64,000 nucleotides of DNA from Solitalea agri (GTDB taxonomy: Bacteria > Bacteroidota > Bacteroidia > Sphingobacteriales > Sphingobacteriaceae), in contig NZ_JAMWYS010000006.1 of assembly GCF_023914155.1 (NCBI RefSeq), positions 163,785 to 227,784 on the forward strand, written 5' to 3'. The notes below the pieces were generated by a model. That model was not told the DNA's origin and did not search any database. It saw only the letters and a list, made by a program, of their open reading frames with translations. The position numbers and the translations under genes are program-made. Positions 1 through 9,900 of this stretch are shown in pieces. Each line of letters starts with the position of its first letter. The stretch's first letter is position 1.

Positions 1-19
1 TATCTATTCTATATAGTTA

Positions 20-55
20 AATAAACGCTCTGAGCAACTCAGGGCGTTTATTGTT
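20..55 (+). terminator. Rho-independent terminator of an upstream gene
   Basis: A near-perfect stem (AAACGCTCTGAG / CTCAGGGCGTTT, 3-nt loop) is followed by a T-rich stretch. It probably ends a rightward gene lying before the window. Confidence 0.7.
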
Positions 56-108
56 TCTAACCTAATCAAAACTGAATCACTTTTCTTTTCAATGACTAAC
101 TTAGCCTT

Positions 109-948
109 ATGAAGTTACATACAATAGATACTGGTTATTTTAAGCTTGATGGAGGCGCAATGTTTGGCGTTGTGCCAAAAACAATCTGGCAACGAAGCAA
201 TCCTGCTGATGAAAACAATCTTTGTACCTGGGCAATGCGTTTGCTTTTAATCGAAAATGACAATCAACTAATTTTAGTCGATACAGGCATCGGAAATAAA
301 CAAGATGAAAAGTTTTTCAGTCATTATTACCTTCACGGAGCCGAAACACTTAATACCTCATTGCAAAAATTAGGTTTTAATAAAGATGATATCACTGATG
401 TTTTTTTAACGCACCTTCATTTCGACCATTGTGGTGGTGCAATTGAACGAAGCGGAGAGAAGATGATTCCCGCTTTTAAGAATGCAACATTTTGGAGTAA
501 CCAAGATCACTGGAATTGGGCCGTACAACCTAACGATCGTGAAAAAGCATCTTTTTTGAAAGAAAATATCCTTCCAATCCAAGAAAGTGGACAATTAAAA
601 TTTATCAACCATAGTGAAGGTGTAAACTTCACGCAAGACTTTAAGGTGCGCTTTGTTTCAGGACACACCGATGCTATGATGCTCCCTCAAATCAACTACA
701 AAGGAAAAACAGTGGTTTATTGTGCCGACCTGCTTCCCTCAATAGGCCATTTACCCATACCTTATGTTATGGCTTATGACACACGTCCATTGGAATCATT
801 AAAGGAGAAAAAAGCTTTTTTAGAAGAGGCTGTTAAAAACGATTACATTCTGTTTTTTGAACACGACCCGATCAATGAATGCTGTACACTTCAACAAACT
901 GAAAAAGGAATCCGGGTAAAAGATGTTTTTAAACTGAAAGATCTTTAA
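109..948 (+). CDS. MBL-fold metallo-hydrolase
   Basis: This 279-residue soluble protein has the metallo-beta-lactamase fold signature. The metal-binding HxHxDH motif (HLHFDH) is at residues 102-107, and further metal ligands are His186 (SGHTD), Asp207 (YCADLL) and His252 (FFEHDP). That complete set predicts a dinuclear-zinc hydrolase. The substrate cannot be read from the sequence; relatives include lactonases, glyoxalase II and quinolone-signal hydrolases. No signal peptide is visible, so it is probably cytoplasmic. It is a single gene between two terminators. The ATG at 109 is the first plausible start. Confidence 0.88.
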   Translation: MKLHTIDTGYFKLDGGAMFGVVPKTIWQRSNPADENNLCTWAMRLLLIENDNQLILVDTGIGNKQDEKFFSHYYLHGAETLNTSLQKLGFNKDDITDVFLTHLHFDHCGGAIERSGEKMIPAFKNATFWSNQDHWNWAVQPNDREKASFLKENILPIQESGQLKFINHSEGVNFTQDFKVRFVSGHTDAMMLPQINYKGKTVVYCADLLPSIGHLPIPYVMAYDTRPLESLKEKKAFLEEAVKNDYILFFEHDPINECCTLQQTEKGIRVKDVFKLKDL

Positions 949-956
949 ATCGAAAA

Positions 957-1006
957 ATCTGCTTGTGTATAAGTATAAACTGCTTCATATACAAGCAGCT
1001 CTTTTA
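957..1006 (+). terminator. Terminator downstream of MBL hydrolase
   Basis: Inverted repeat CTGCTTGTGTAT / ATATACAAGCAG with a 16-nt loop, followed by CTCTTTTATT. It lies about 10 nt after the hydrolase stop. Confidence 0.6.
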
Positions 1007-1310
1007 TTGACAAAAAAGTATCAGTTTTGCAAACAAAGTATCACTATTGCTGCTCCATAGGCAAATTAAATACTGTGTTCAACCATCTTTTTTACAATAA
1101 ATTTGTTTTTAAAAATTCCATTTAGTTATATTGCATATAATTATTAATCGCTCTCAAACAATATACTCCTATTTGCTTTGCTTGCTATAACTACCGTGTT
1201 ATCTTTTTTTTAAATTTTTTAAAACATTTTTTACGCTTAGTCGTATAAGATGTATACTGTTTTGCGATTCCACGCCTAAATCAGCATTATTTTTCACTTA
1301 ACGACACATA
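1007..1310. other. AT-rich intergenic stretch before the sigma factor gene
   Basis: About 300 nt of AT-rich DNA presumably containing the sigma factor promoter and leader. A loose -7-like segment (TACTGTTTTG, about 1254-1263) is present, but no exact TAnnTTTG is convincing. No gene is supported here. Confidence 0.4.
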
Positions 1311-2174
1311 ATGAGACAACTAAAGATCACTCAATCTATCACTAATCGTGAAAGTCAATCTTTAGACAAGTATTTACATGAGATCGGGAAAGTTGATCTG
1401 ATTACCGCCGAAGAGGAGGTAATACTTGCCCAAAAAATTCGCGAAGGCGATCAAGTAGCCTTAGAGAGGCTTACAAAAACTAATTTACGTTTCGTGGTAT
1501 CTGTTGCCAAGCAATACCAAAATCAGGGACTAACTCTTGGCGATTTAATCAATGAAGGTAACTTAGGCCTTATCAAAGCTGCAAAGCGTTTTGATGAAAC
1601 TAAGGGTTTCAAATTTATTTCATACGCCGTTTGGTGGATCCGTCAGTCAATTCTGCAGGCTATTGCAGAGCAATCTCGTATCGTCCGTTTGCCATTAAAC
1701 CAGGTTGGTTCGCTTAGCAAAATCAGCAAAGCATATTCAAAATTGGAACAGGAATACGAGCGTGAGCCTTCACCTGAAGAACTTGCTGACATTTTAGAAA
1801 CAACCGTTGATAAGATTTCTGACACGTTGAGTAACTCTGGCCGCCATGTTTCAATGGATGCCCCATTTGTTCAAGGTGAAGAAAACACTTTATTAGACGT
1901 TTTGGAGAACACTGATACTGCTGCTACAGACAGTATGCTGATCAGTGAATCACTTTCTGAAGAAATTAAACGTGCATTATCAACTCTTACCGAACGCGAA
2001 AGAGAAATTATTGTACTTTTCTTTGGTTTAGGATCAAACCATCCACTTTCGTTAGAAGAGATTGGTGAGAAATTTAATTTGACCCGTGAGCGTGTACGCC
2101 AAATTAAAGATAAAGCGTTACAACGTTTACGTCATACATCAAGAAGTAAGATCCTTAAATCATACTTAGGATAA
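1311..2174 (+). CDS. rpoD: RNA polymerase primary sigma factor (sigma-70, RpoD/SigA)
   Basis: At 287 residues this matches the short primary sigma factor typical of Bacteroidota, which lacks the long region 1.1 of E. coli RpoD. Region 1.2 is at about residues 15-45. Region 2 is at about 55-125, with the core-binding segment [13 protein letters not shown] and the -10 recognition segment [12 protein letters not shown]. Region 3 is at about 130-210 and region 4 at 225-280, ending with a helix-turn-helix ([20 protein letters not shown]). It directs RNA polymerase to housekeeping promoters, which in this phylum have -33 TTTG and -7 TAnnTTTG elements; such -7 elements occur repeatedly in this window. 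A terminator follows directly. Confidence 0.97.
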   Translation: MRQLKITQSITNRESQSLDKYLHEIGKVDLITAEEEVILAQKIREGDQVALERLTKTNLRFVVSVAKQYQNQGLTLGDLINEGNLGLIKAAKRFDETKGFKFISYAVWWIRQSILQAIAEQSRIVRLPLNQVGSLSKISKAYSKLEQEYEREPSPEELADILETTVDKISDTLSNSGRHVSMDAPFVQGEENTLLDVLENTDTAATDSMLISESLSEEIKRALSTLTEREREIIVLFFGLGSNHPLSLEEIGEKFNLTRERVRQIKDKALQRLRHTSRSKILKSYLG

Positions 2175-2196
2175 AGATTTTTTGACACTTATATTG

Positions 2197-2228
2197 AAAA
2201 GTCCTGATTGAACATCAGGACTTTTCTT
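2197..2228 (+). terminator. Terminator of the sigma factor gene
   Basis: Stem AAAAGTCCTGAT / ATCAGGACTTTT with a 5-nt loop, then a T-rich tail. The loop contains TTG, which sits 17 nt before the -7 element of the next gene, so the terminator and the gap promoter are interleaved. Confidence 0.8.
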
Positions 2229-2235
2229 ATTTTTG
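2228..2235 (+). promoter_or_regulatory. -7 element of the GAPDH promoter
   Basis: Exact TAnnTTTG match (TATTTTTG) with a TTG 17 nt upstream inside the preceding terminator loop. It lies 32 nt before the chosen GAPDH ATG. Confidence 0.6.
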
Positions 2236-2267
2236 GCGCACCAATCAATTCATTATTTCCTTGCATT

Positions 2268-3713
2268 ATGAAGCATAAGTATGAGTCGGAGCTCAGCTCC
2301 TGGATTCAAAAAGAAAAGAAAGCTTTAGAGCTTATTAACATCGTAGGAAAATTATGGTACGACAAATCCATCGAACTGGTTATTTTCCGCAAACCCATTA
2401 TCGACATTGGCTCAAGTGAAATTCTTAAAAATCACTTATATGCCAGAGATATCAGCCAAAAAGAAATTACCATTGAAGAAACCTTAGGCTTGGCCAAAGA
2501 AATCGAAAAGATTGAAATGGCTCCTTCCCGCATCGATTTAGGTCGACTGGCTGAAGAATGGCTTGAAGAAAAACAATGGTTTGATACAATGGGAGGCTTC
2601 ATAAAAGCAAAGCTTGCAGCTCACATTGGCAAAAACAAAATTGACTTAAAGCCAAAGGATGTTGTACTTTATGGTTTTGGCCGTATTGGACGCATTGCTG
2701 CTCGTGAGCTTATTGTACAGGCCGGAAAAGGTGAACAACTTCGCTTAAGAGCAATTGTTACCCGCAGCAACAGCGATGAAGACATTATCAAACGTGCAGA
2801 ATTATTGCGTACCGATTCAGTTCACGGTCCTTTCTATGGAACAATTGTAGAAGATCTGGCCAACAAAGCCTTAATCATCAACGGTCAAACGGTGAATATG
2901 ATTGCTGCTAAAGATCCTTCAGAAATTGATTACACCAAGTATGATATTCACAATGCTTTGATCATTGACAATACTGGCATTTCACGCGACCGCGAAGGCT
3001 TAGGAAAACATTTAAAAGCAAAAGGAGCTGAAAAAGTATTACTTACAGCTCCTGGTAAAGGTGATTTGCCTAATATTGTTTTTGGTGTAAATCAACTTGA
3101 GTTTAATGGAACTGAAACTATTTTTTCAGCAGCTTCATGTACCACTAACGCTATTGTTCCGGTATTAAAAATCGTAAGCGAGAAATTTGGTATCGAAAAA
3201 GGACATATAGAAACAGTACACTCTTATACCAACGATCAGAATTTACTGGATAATTATCACAAAAAATCTCGTCGTGGTCGTTCAGCGGCTTTAAACCTCG
3301 TTATTACTGAAACTGGTGCAGATAAAGCTGTGTCTAAAGTATTACCTCAACTTGCAGGAAGATTAACAGGCAATGCTGTACGAGTACCTACTCCTAACGT
3401 TTCTTTGGCAATCTTAAACTTAACATTAAATAAGAAAATCTCTAAAGATGATATCAACCACGCCTTGAAACATGAGTCATTCCATGGTGAGTTGGTCGAG
3501 CAAGTAGAATTCTCTATTTCTAATGAATCGGTTTCAAGTGATATGATCGGCAATTCGCACGCGTCTATTGTCGACGGCCCAGCAACTATTGTATCGAAAG
3601 ATGGTAAATCAGTTGTATTGTATGTTTGGTATGATAACGAATATGGTTATACACGCCAGGTAATTCGTTTAGCTAAACACATTGCCGGTGTTATCCGTTT
3701 GAGATACTATTAG
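2268..3713 (+). CDS. gap: Glyceraldehyde-3-phosphate dehydrogenase, long form
   Basis: This NAD(P)-dependent enzyme interconverts glyceraldehyde-3-phosphate and 1,3-bisphosphoglycerate. The nucleotide-binding GFGRIGR starts at residue 136, the catalytic Cys291 lies in ASCTTN, and the partner His318 lies in HSYTNDQ. The start was set at the ATG at 2268 because the in-frame codons back to 2208 lie inside the preceding terminator and promoter. That gives 481 residues, about 130 more than classic GAPDH of about 335. The extension is a charged helical N-terminal region without a recognised domain. Long GAPDHs of this size are known in Bacteroidota and some Proteobacteria. Whether it works in glycolysis or gluconeogenesis cannot be read here. 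Confidence 0.95.
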   Translation: MKHKYESELSSWIQKEKKALELINIVGKLWYDKSIELVIFRKPIIDIGSSEILKNHLYARDISQKEITIEETLGLAKEIEKIEMAPSRIDLGRLAEEWLEEKQWFDTMGGFIKAKLAAHIGKNKIDLKPKDVVLYGFGRIGRIAARELIVQAGKGEQLRLRAIVTRSNSDEDIIKRAELLRTDSVHGPFYGTIVEDLANKALIINGQTVNMIAAKDPSEIDYTKYDIHNALIIDNTGISRDREGLGKHLKAKGAEKVLLTAPGKGDLPNIVFGVNQLEFNGTETIFSAASCTTNAIVPVLKIVSEKFGIEKGHIETVHSYTNDQNLLDNYHKKSRRGRSAALNLVITETGADKAVSKVLPQLAGRLTGNAVRVPTPNVSLAILNLTLNKKISKDDINHALKHESFHGELVEQVEFSISNESVSSDMIGNSHASIVDGPATIVSKDGKSVVLYVWYDNEYGYTRQVIRLAKHIAGVIRLRYY

Positions 3714-3716
3714 AAG

Positions 3717-3830
3717 ATGATTACACCGATTTAAAGGTGATTACATAGATTACAGGTAAAGCCTTTCGAAATAATCGAAAGGCTTTGCTGTTTTAGGATT
3801 ATACAGACACCTCTACATCGGTGTAATCAT
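3717..3830. repeat. Imperfect inverted repeat of 'GATTACA' words around a terminator
   Basis: The left arm begins ATGATTACACCGAT (3717) and its reverse complement closes the element at 3830. The arms agree over about 28 nt with mismatches, and each reuses variants of the word GATTACA. At its centre is a perfect hairpin (3758-3786). It occupies nearly the whole space between two convergent genes. Confidence 0.7.
3758..3790. terminator. Bidirectional terminator between GAPDH and aldo/keto reductase
   Basis: Perfect 12-bp stem AAAGCCTTTCGA / TCGAAAGGCTTT with a 5-nt loop, between convergent genes. It is nested inside a larger inverted repeat. Confidence 0.7.
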
Positions 3831-3854
3831 TATTAATCAGTGGAATCCCCAAAA

Positions 3855-4838
3855 TTAATATTCAGGCTGTACAGGTTTATTTCTTAATATATTCTCAATA
3901 CTTCCCATTACTTTTTCGGTAAGCTTGGGCAATACCTCAATTGCCCCCAGATTTTGCTTTAGCTGATCAACTTTTGAAGCTCCCAAAATAACTGTGCTTA
4001 CATTCGGATTCTTTAAACACCAGGCTAATCCCAATTGAGCCATTGGAATCTCCAGTTTATCAGCAACCTGGCCAAGTCTTTTTACTTTTTCAATCCGATC
4101 TTTAACAAGGGTTCGGTTTTTCAACCAGTCCATGCCCTCGATATGTAAACGGGTATCTTTAGGATCAGCGTTATTGTATTTACCCGACAACAGACCTGAA
4201 GCTAAAGGTGACCAAATAGTGGTTCCCAAACCAAAATCCCGGAATAATAAAGAATACTCTTTTTCAAGTTTTTCGCGCTCGAACATATTATACTGCGGTT
4301 GTTCCATCAATGGACCGATTAATCCGTTTTTAGCGGCATAATAATGCGCTAAAGCGATCTCTACCCCACTCCATTCCGAAGTTCCCCAATACAAGATCTT
4401 ACCCTGTTGAATCAAGGTATTCATTGCTTGAACAGTTTCTTCAATAGGCGTATTTTTATCAGGCCGGTGACAGAAAAACAAATCAAGGTAATCAACTTGC
4501 AAACGTTTTAATGCAGCATCGCAAGCCTCAAAAATATGCTTGCGTGACAAGCCCCTTTGATTAGGCAGATCTTTTTCCCATCCGAAGAAAACCTTACTCG
4601 AAACAGTATATGAGCTTCGAACCCAATCTTTTGATTTTAATATTTTGCCCAACACTTCTTCGGCTTTTCCTCTGGCATAAATTTCAGCTCCGTCGAAAAA
4701 ATTCACCCCATGCTCATAGGCTGTACTCAAAAGAGTGTCTGCAGTTTTGTCGTCTATTTGTTTTCCAAAAGTTAGCCAGGTACCAAATGACAAGGCACTT
4801 ATTTGTAATCCTGACTTCCCTAATCTTCTGTATTCCAT
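3855..4838 (-). CDS. Aldo/keto reductase, potassium-channel beta-subunit-like
   Basis: This 327-residue NADPH-dependent TIM-barrel oxidoreductase has the catalytic tetrad Asp49, Tyr54 (FFDGAEIY), Lys82 and His124 (FFCHRP). The N-terminal MEYRRLGKSGLQIS and the C-terminal WCLKNPNVSTVILGASK resemble the Kv-beta/YghZ/MgrA branch, which reduces aldehydes such as methylglyoxal. The real substrate is unknown. It is a single cytoplasmic gene, divergent from the efflux gene at 4950 and convergent with GAPDH. Confidence 0.93.
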   Translation of the reverse strand: MEYRRLGKSGLQISALSFGTWLTFGKQIDDKTADTLLSTAYEHGVNFFDGAEIYARGKAEEVLGKILKSKDWVRSSYTVSSKVFFGWEKDLPNQRGLSRKHIFEACDAALKRLQVDYLDLFFCHRPDKNTPIEETVQAMNTLIQQGKILYWGTSEWSGVEIALAHYYAAKNGLIGPLMEQPQYNMFEREKLEKEYSLLFRDFGLGTTIWSPLASGLLSGKYNNADPKDTRLHIEGMDWLKNRTLVKDRIEKVKRLGQVADKLEIPMAQLGLAWCLKNPNVSTVILGASKVDQLKQNLGAIEVLPKLTEKVMGSIENILRNKPVQPEY

Positions 4839-4908
4839 ATATTTAATTTAAGTAGTATTGATAACTAAATTTATTCAAATTTCTATCACTCTCTCCTATT
4901 ATCATTCC

Positions 4909-4916
4909 TATTTTTG
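4909..4916 (+). promoter_or_regulatory. -7 element before the MFS efflux gene
   Basis: Exact TAnnTTTG match (TATTTTTG) 33 nt before the ATG at 4950, in the divergent spacer. Confidence 0.55.
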
Positions 4917-4949
4917 CCACTCTCCAATTAAACATCACATCAATAGCAA

Positions 4950-6143
4950 ATGCAGAATAAACGCAAAGAATATATAGTTGTTTTAACACTTGGCTTATTA
5001 ACGGCTCTCGGCCCATTTTCTATCGACATGTATTTGCCTGCATTTCCTGCACTTGCCTCATCACTAAATAGTTCCATTGACCATATTCAGTTATCCCTAA
5101 CTAGTTTTTTTATTGGTATTTCCATCGGGCAATTAATTTATGGGCCGCTAACCGATCGCTTTGGAAGAAAAAAACCATTAATAATTGGATTAACGATTTA
5201 CTTGCTCGCTTCATTATGCAGTTTATGGGTTCATAATGCCGAACAACTTATTGCTTTAAGATTTATGCAGGCCTTAGGTGCTTGTGCCGGAATGGTTGTT
5301 TCACGAGCGATGGTTCGTGATATTTTCCCCTTAACTGAATCGGCAAGAGTATTTTCAAGCCTAATGTTAGTAATGGGAATTGCGCCTGTTATTGCTCCTA
5401 CTGTTGGAGGATTTATGCTAAAATGGAGTAACTGGCAGGCTATCTTTCTAACATTAGCGCTCATCTCATTTTTAATGCTATTGATGACGATTTTTGCTTT
5501 ACCTGAAAGTAAAACTCCTGATAAAACTATTCAATTAAAACCGGGGGCAATTTTTAAAGAATATTGGCTGGTATTGCAAAACAGCATTTTCCTGAAATAT
5601 TGCTTACTCGGAAGTTTAGTTTCGGCTGGTTTATTTTCATACATAGCCGGCTCTCCTTTTTTGGCAATGAAGATCTATCATATTTCTGCTGAAAACTACG
5701 GATTGCTATTTGGCCTAAATGCCATTGGGATAATTGGAGGTAGTCAGGTAAACCGTTTCTTATTAAAACGATTTGAAAGTGTGGAAATCATTAAAGTAAT
5801 GACGACAGTTATGCTTGTTTGTGGATTATTGCTTCCTATTGCCGCCTATTTGAATGCCCCAATGGTAGTTGTACTAACCATTCTATTTTGTTATATCTCT
5901 TGTTACGGTTTCATCAACCCGAATGCTTCGGCTATTGCACTTTCTCCATTTATCAAAAATGCTGGATTTGCCTCCGCCCTGTTAGGCTCAACTCAGATGT
6001 TATTCGGAGTTCTGGCCTCTGCAAGCATTAGCTTTTTTCATAACGGAACCGAAATGCCAATGATGATAATAGTTTGTATTTGTGGTTTAGCTGTATTTAC
6101 AATCAGCCGAAAAACTGCAAAGGAACAAATTGAAATCGCTTAA
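4950..6143 (+). CDS. MFS drug-resistance transporter, Bcr/CflA family
   Basis: This 397-residue inner-membrane protein is predicted to have 12 transmembrane helices, the usual length for the 12-helix DHA1 group. The motif-A loop GPLTDRFGRKKPL lies between helices 2 and 3, and the N-terminus GPFSIDMYLPAFP is characteristic of Bcr/CflA proton antiporters. Relatives export bicyclomycin, chloramphenicol, sulfonamides or small peptides; the substrate here is not predictable. Its stop overlaps the 3' end of the convergent gene at 6140 by 4 nt. Confidence 0.92.
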   Translation: MQNKRKEYIVVLTLGLLTALGPFSIDMYLPAFPALASSLNSSIDHIQLSLTSFFIGISIGQLIYGPLTDRFGRKKPLIIGLTIYLLASLCSLWVHNAEQLIALRFMQALGACAGMVVSRAMVRDIFPLTESARVFSSLMLVMGIAPVIAPTVGGFMLKWSNWQAIFLTLALISFLMLLMTIFALPESKTPDKTIQLKPGAIFKEYWLVLQNSIFLKYCLLGSLVSAGLFSYIAGSPFLAMKIYHISAENYGLLFGLNAIGIIGGSQVNRFLLKRFESVEIIKVMTTVMLVCGLLLPIAAYLNAPMVVVLTILFCYISCYGFINPNASAIALSPFIKNAGFASALLGSTQMLFGVLASASISFFHNGTEMPMMIIVCICGLAVFTISRKTAKEQIEIA

Positions 6144-6718
6144 TACTGATATCTCTCCAGAATAACCGATTTTATAACAGCGTCTCTCAGATCAAAGTCA
6201 ACATGTTCTTCATGGTCTTTGTATTGTTCAAAAGGTTCAAACTTGTGATCATGTTTGCTATGGGCAGCTTTGGCGCGCAATACCTCTTGTGGTTGCTGTT
6301 CAATATTTGAGTAATCGGTCGTCTTTATCCTTGCTGGCTTAACTTCGTTGGTTTCCACCTTAACAACCGGTTTTTCATATTTAGGCTCTCTGTAATCTCT
6401 TTTATACTGAGATTCGGCAGGCTGATCTGTTTTAGTAGATGGAATCTCCATAAACTCTTCCATGATTACTTCAAACGGAGACTTTTTTACTGGTGGAGGG
6501 CCAACTGTTTGATAAGGAGTAGCACTTTTAGCAGTTCTTGGTAGTCCGGCAGGTGCTGACCATGTTGGTTTAGTAGGCTCATTTTGTTGAGTTCTCGTCG
6601 ATTCTCGCTTTGGAGCTGGAGATTGGGATTTTTTATTCTTATTTGCCTGGTTGATTCCTCTCAGAATTGCAATAATGGCGAATATGATAAACGGAATAAA
6701 CTCTTTTAATTTCTCCAT
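6140..6718 (-). CDS. Uncharacterised membrane-anchored protein with disordered linker
   Basis: This 192-residue protein has one hydrophobic helix at residues 9-24, then a basic, Pro/Gln/Thr-rich low-complexity stretch (about 28-165) that looks disordered. A short conserved-looking C-terminus (FDLRDAVIKSVILERYQY) follows. The layout (N-terminal anchor, long linker, short C-terminal helix) suggests a cytoplasmic tail that docks on a partner. I do not recognise a characterised family. It is convergent with the efflux gene and divergent from smc. Confidence 0.75.
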   Translation of the reverse strand: MEKLKEFIPFIIFAIIAILRGINQANKNKKSQSPAPKRESTRTQQNEPTKPTWSAPAGLPRTAKSATPYQTVGPPPVKKSPFEVIMEEFMEIPSTKTDQPAESQYKRDYREPKYEKPVVKVETNEVKPARIKTTDYSNIEQQPQEVLRAKAAHSKHDHKFEPFEQYKDHEEHVDFDLRDAVIKSVILERYQY

Positions 6719-6902
6719 GAATGATGTGTATAAAAAAATTGTGCTAAAAATGATTTAGTAAATATATTTAAACCCTTTGAGCACACAAAAACATTCTGCT
6801 AAATTCGCAGTCCTTTAAAACAGGTATGAAGCATGGCAGTAATCAGGATACTGTTATTCGGAAAGAGATACTTCCTGCTCAAAATTAACCAGTTAAAATT
6901 GC

Positions 6903-9900
6903 ATGAAATTAACAAAACTCGAAGTACGGGGATTTAAGAGTTTCGGAGATAAGATAACCATCAACTTCGATGAGGGCGTTACGGCTATTGTAGGGCCGAA
7001 CGGCTGTGGAAAGTCGAATGTAGTTGACTCTATCCGTTGGGTATTGGGTGAACAAAGTGCCAAATACCTCCGCTCGGATAAAATGGAGAACATTATCTTC
7101 AATGGTTCTAAAACACGTAAACCCAGCAACCTTGCTGAGGTTTCCCTTACTTTCGACAATACAAAAAACGTATTACCAACCGATTTTAGCACGGTTACCA
7201 TTACTCGTAAACTGTACAGAACCGGTGAGAGTGAATACCGTTTAAACGACGTTACCTGCCGATTGAAAGACATTACCGATTTGTTTCTCGACACTGGAAT
7301 TGGCCCTGACTCCTACTCGATCATCGAATTAAAGATGATTGAAGAGATGTTGAACAATAAAGATGGATCGCGTCGTAATTTATTTGAAGAAGCTTCGGGT
7401 ATTTCAAAATATAAAATCCGTAAAAAACAGACTTTCAATAAACTAAAAGATACCGAAGCCGATTTAAATCGTGTTGAAGATATTTTATTCGAGATTGAAA
7501 AGCAGCTAAAAACGCTTGAAACCCAGGCCAAGAAAACCGAGCGTTACTATCGTTTAAAAGAACAATACAAAGAAGCTAGTACGCAATTGGCTACGTTCCG
7601 GATTCAGTCTTTTAAATCATCATTAGAAGAGATTGAAAAACAGGAACTCAACCATAATGACCAGCGCCTTGGTTTACAAACCGAAAGCGATAAAATTGAA
7701 GCACAGGTTCAGGTAGAAAAAACGGATACGTTAATCAAAGAGAAAAACCTGTCGGTTCAGCAAAAAACCACCAACGATTTTGTGAACGGCATTCGCCAGT
7801 ACGAAAACGAGAAGAAGGTTAAGAATGAGCAGCTAAAATACCTCCAGGAAAAAGAAGGTCGTTTGTCAGCCGAATTGGTAAACGATAAAAACTGGCTTGA
7901 AGGTGCTAAAGAAACCTTGTTACAATTAGAAGAAAGCAGAGCTACTGAACAAGAAAGCTTAAATACTATTCAGCGCATTCTGGAAGACCTTAAATTTGAA
8001 TTGGAGGATAAGAAAACAGAGCAAACTGAGCTAAAAACCCAGGTTGACAGCTTAACCACCAAAAGCAGAAGCTTGCAGGATGATATTTACAAAATTGAAA
8101 AAGAACGTGACATTCTTGAAATTCAATTTGAATCACTTCAACAGGAATTAAACCGAAACGAAGGCGAAACCCAGCAAAAACAACAGGAGCTTGATGAATT
8201 TAATGCAGCTATCAAGCGCACGAATGAAGCTTTCGTCGGGAAAGAAGAAGAACTGAACAAAGCTATAGCCGAAGAAGAGGCCCTGCAGCAACGCATTGTT
8301 GAGACCGAAACAGAGCTACAACAAACTAAAGATAAAATTTCGCAGGAAGGCCGTACGCTCGATGCAAAACAAAATGAATATAACCTTACCAAAAGTTTGG
8401 TTGACAATTTGGAAGGTTACCCTGAATCGATTAAGTTTTTGCGTAAGAACGCAAGTTGGGCTAAAAATGCTCCCCTCCTTTCGGATGTTTTCTTTTGTAA
8501 GGAAGATTATCGTATTGCGATTGAGAATTACCTCGAGCCTTACATGAACTATTATGTGGTTCAAAATCATGATGAAGCATTAGCGGCCATTAAACTATTA
8601 AGCGATGCAGCCCGAGGACGAGCCAACTTCTTTATTCTCGATTCATTTGCTGCTTTTGATGCGAAAGAAATCAAATCTGCTCCTGAAAACTGTATTCCTG
8701 CACTTTCGATCATCGAATCGGAAGAGAAATATCAGCGACTTTGTTCGTTCTTATTGAACAACGTTTTTATGGCTGAAAAGGATGAAGAAAACACTATTAA
8801 AGCTAACTCTGGCAACGAAAGTGTAATTCTAAGTAAATCGGGGCGCTACTCTAAAACTCGTTTTAGCATGGCCGGTGGTTCGGTTGGTTTGTTTGAAGGA
8901 AAGCGTATTGGACGGGCAAAGAACCTGGAAGTTTTACAAAAAGAAATAACCAAACTCCAAGCATTAATCACTGAGTTAAAAGGCAAGTCGGAGTTTTTAA
9001 CAGAAGACCTTCAACGATTAAAAGGCAGCACTAAAGCTGCAGTTATTGGGCAGTTGCGTCAGGAATTAAACAAACTGAACAACGAACTGGTTACATTGGA
9101 AGCTCGTCAGGAGCAACATAAAAGCTTTATCAGCAATTCTAATCTGCGTAAGGAAGATATTGAGTTAAAAATCAATAGTTATCGTAAACAACTTGCTGAA
9201 ATTAACCCTCAGGTTGATGAATTAACAGTTCAAAAAGAAGATACTTTAAAACGCCTGAATACACTTCAGTATGAGTTCAATATTATTTCTGAAAGTGTAA
9301 CCAAGTATTCAAGCAATTTCAATAACCAAAACATCGCGTTTCACCAGCAACAAAATAAGCTTTCGGTTATTTTAAAAGATATCGAATATAAAAACAGTCA
9401 ATCGAAAGTAGCCAGCGAACGTATTGAAAAAAATCAGACTGAGCTGAGTGATGCAAAACATAAAATAGCCGAATTACTACAAAACTCTGATGAGGGTGAT
9501 GAAAATCTTTTGGCTATGTATGAACAGAAAGAGAGTCTTGAAAAAGCCTTGGCTGAAGCCGAGGAGGATTATTATAAGTCAAAAGGAAAGATCAATGAGC
9601 TGGAGTCATTCTTAAATGAGCTCCGCAGAAAGAAAGATAATGTTGAAGCACTTGTTAATCAATTACGGGATAAGAAAACCCATTTGATGATCGACATGAA
9701 TGCGTTGAAAGAGCGTTTGTCGGTTGAGTTCAGCATTGAAATTGATGATTTGATGGAGCAACCTTTGCCCGAAGAAAATGAAGAGGAGCTGAAACAAAAA
9801 ACCGATAAGATTAAAAATCAGCTCGACAACTTCGGTTCTATCAACCCAATGGCCATGGAAGCTTACAATGAGATGAATGAACGTTATTTGTTCATTATCA

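Noticed and set aside
1250..1279. 9-codon frame upstream of rpoD
   Set aside because: Too short and without an attenuator-like structure.
6893..7294. 133-codon minus-strand frame inside smc
   Set aside because: Antisense shadow of the Smc head domain with no protein features.
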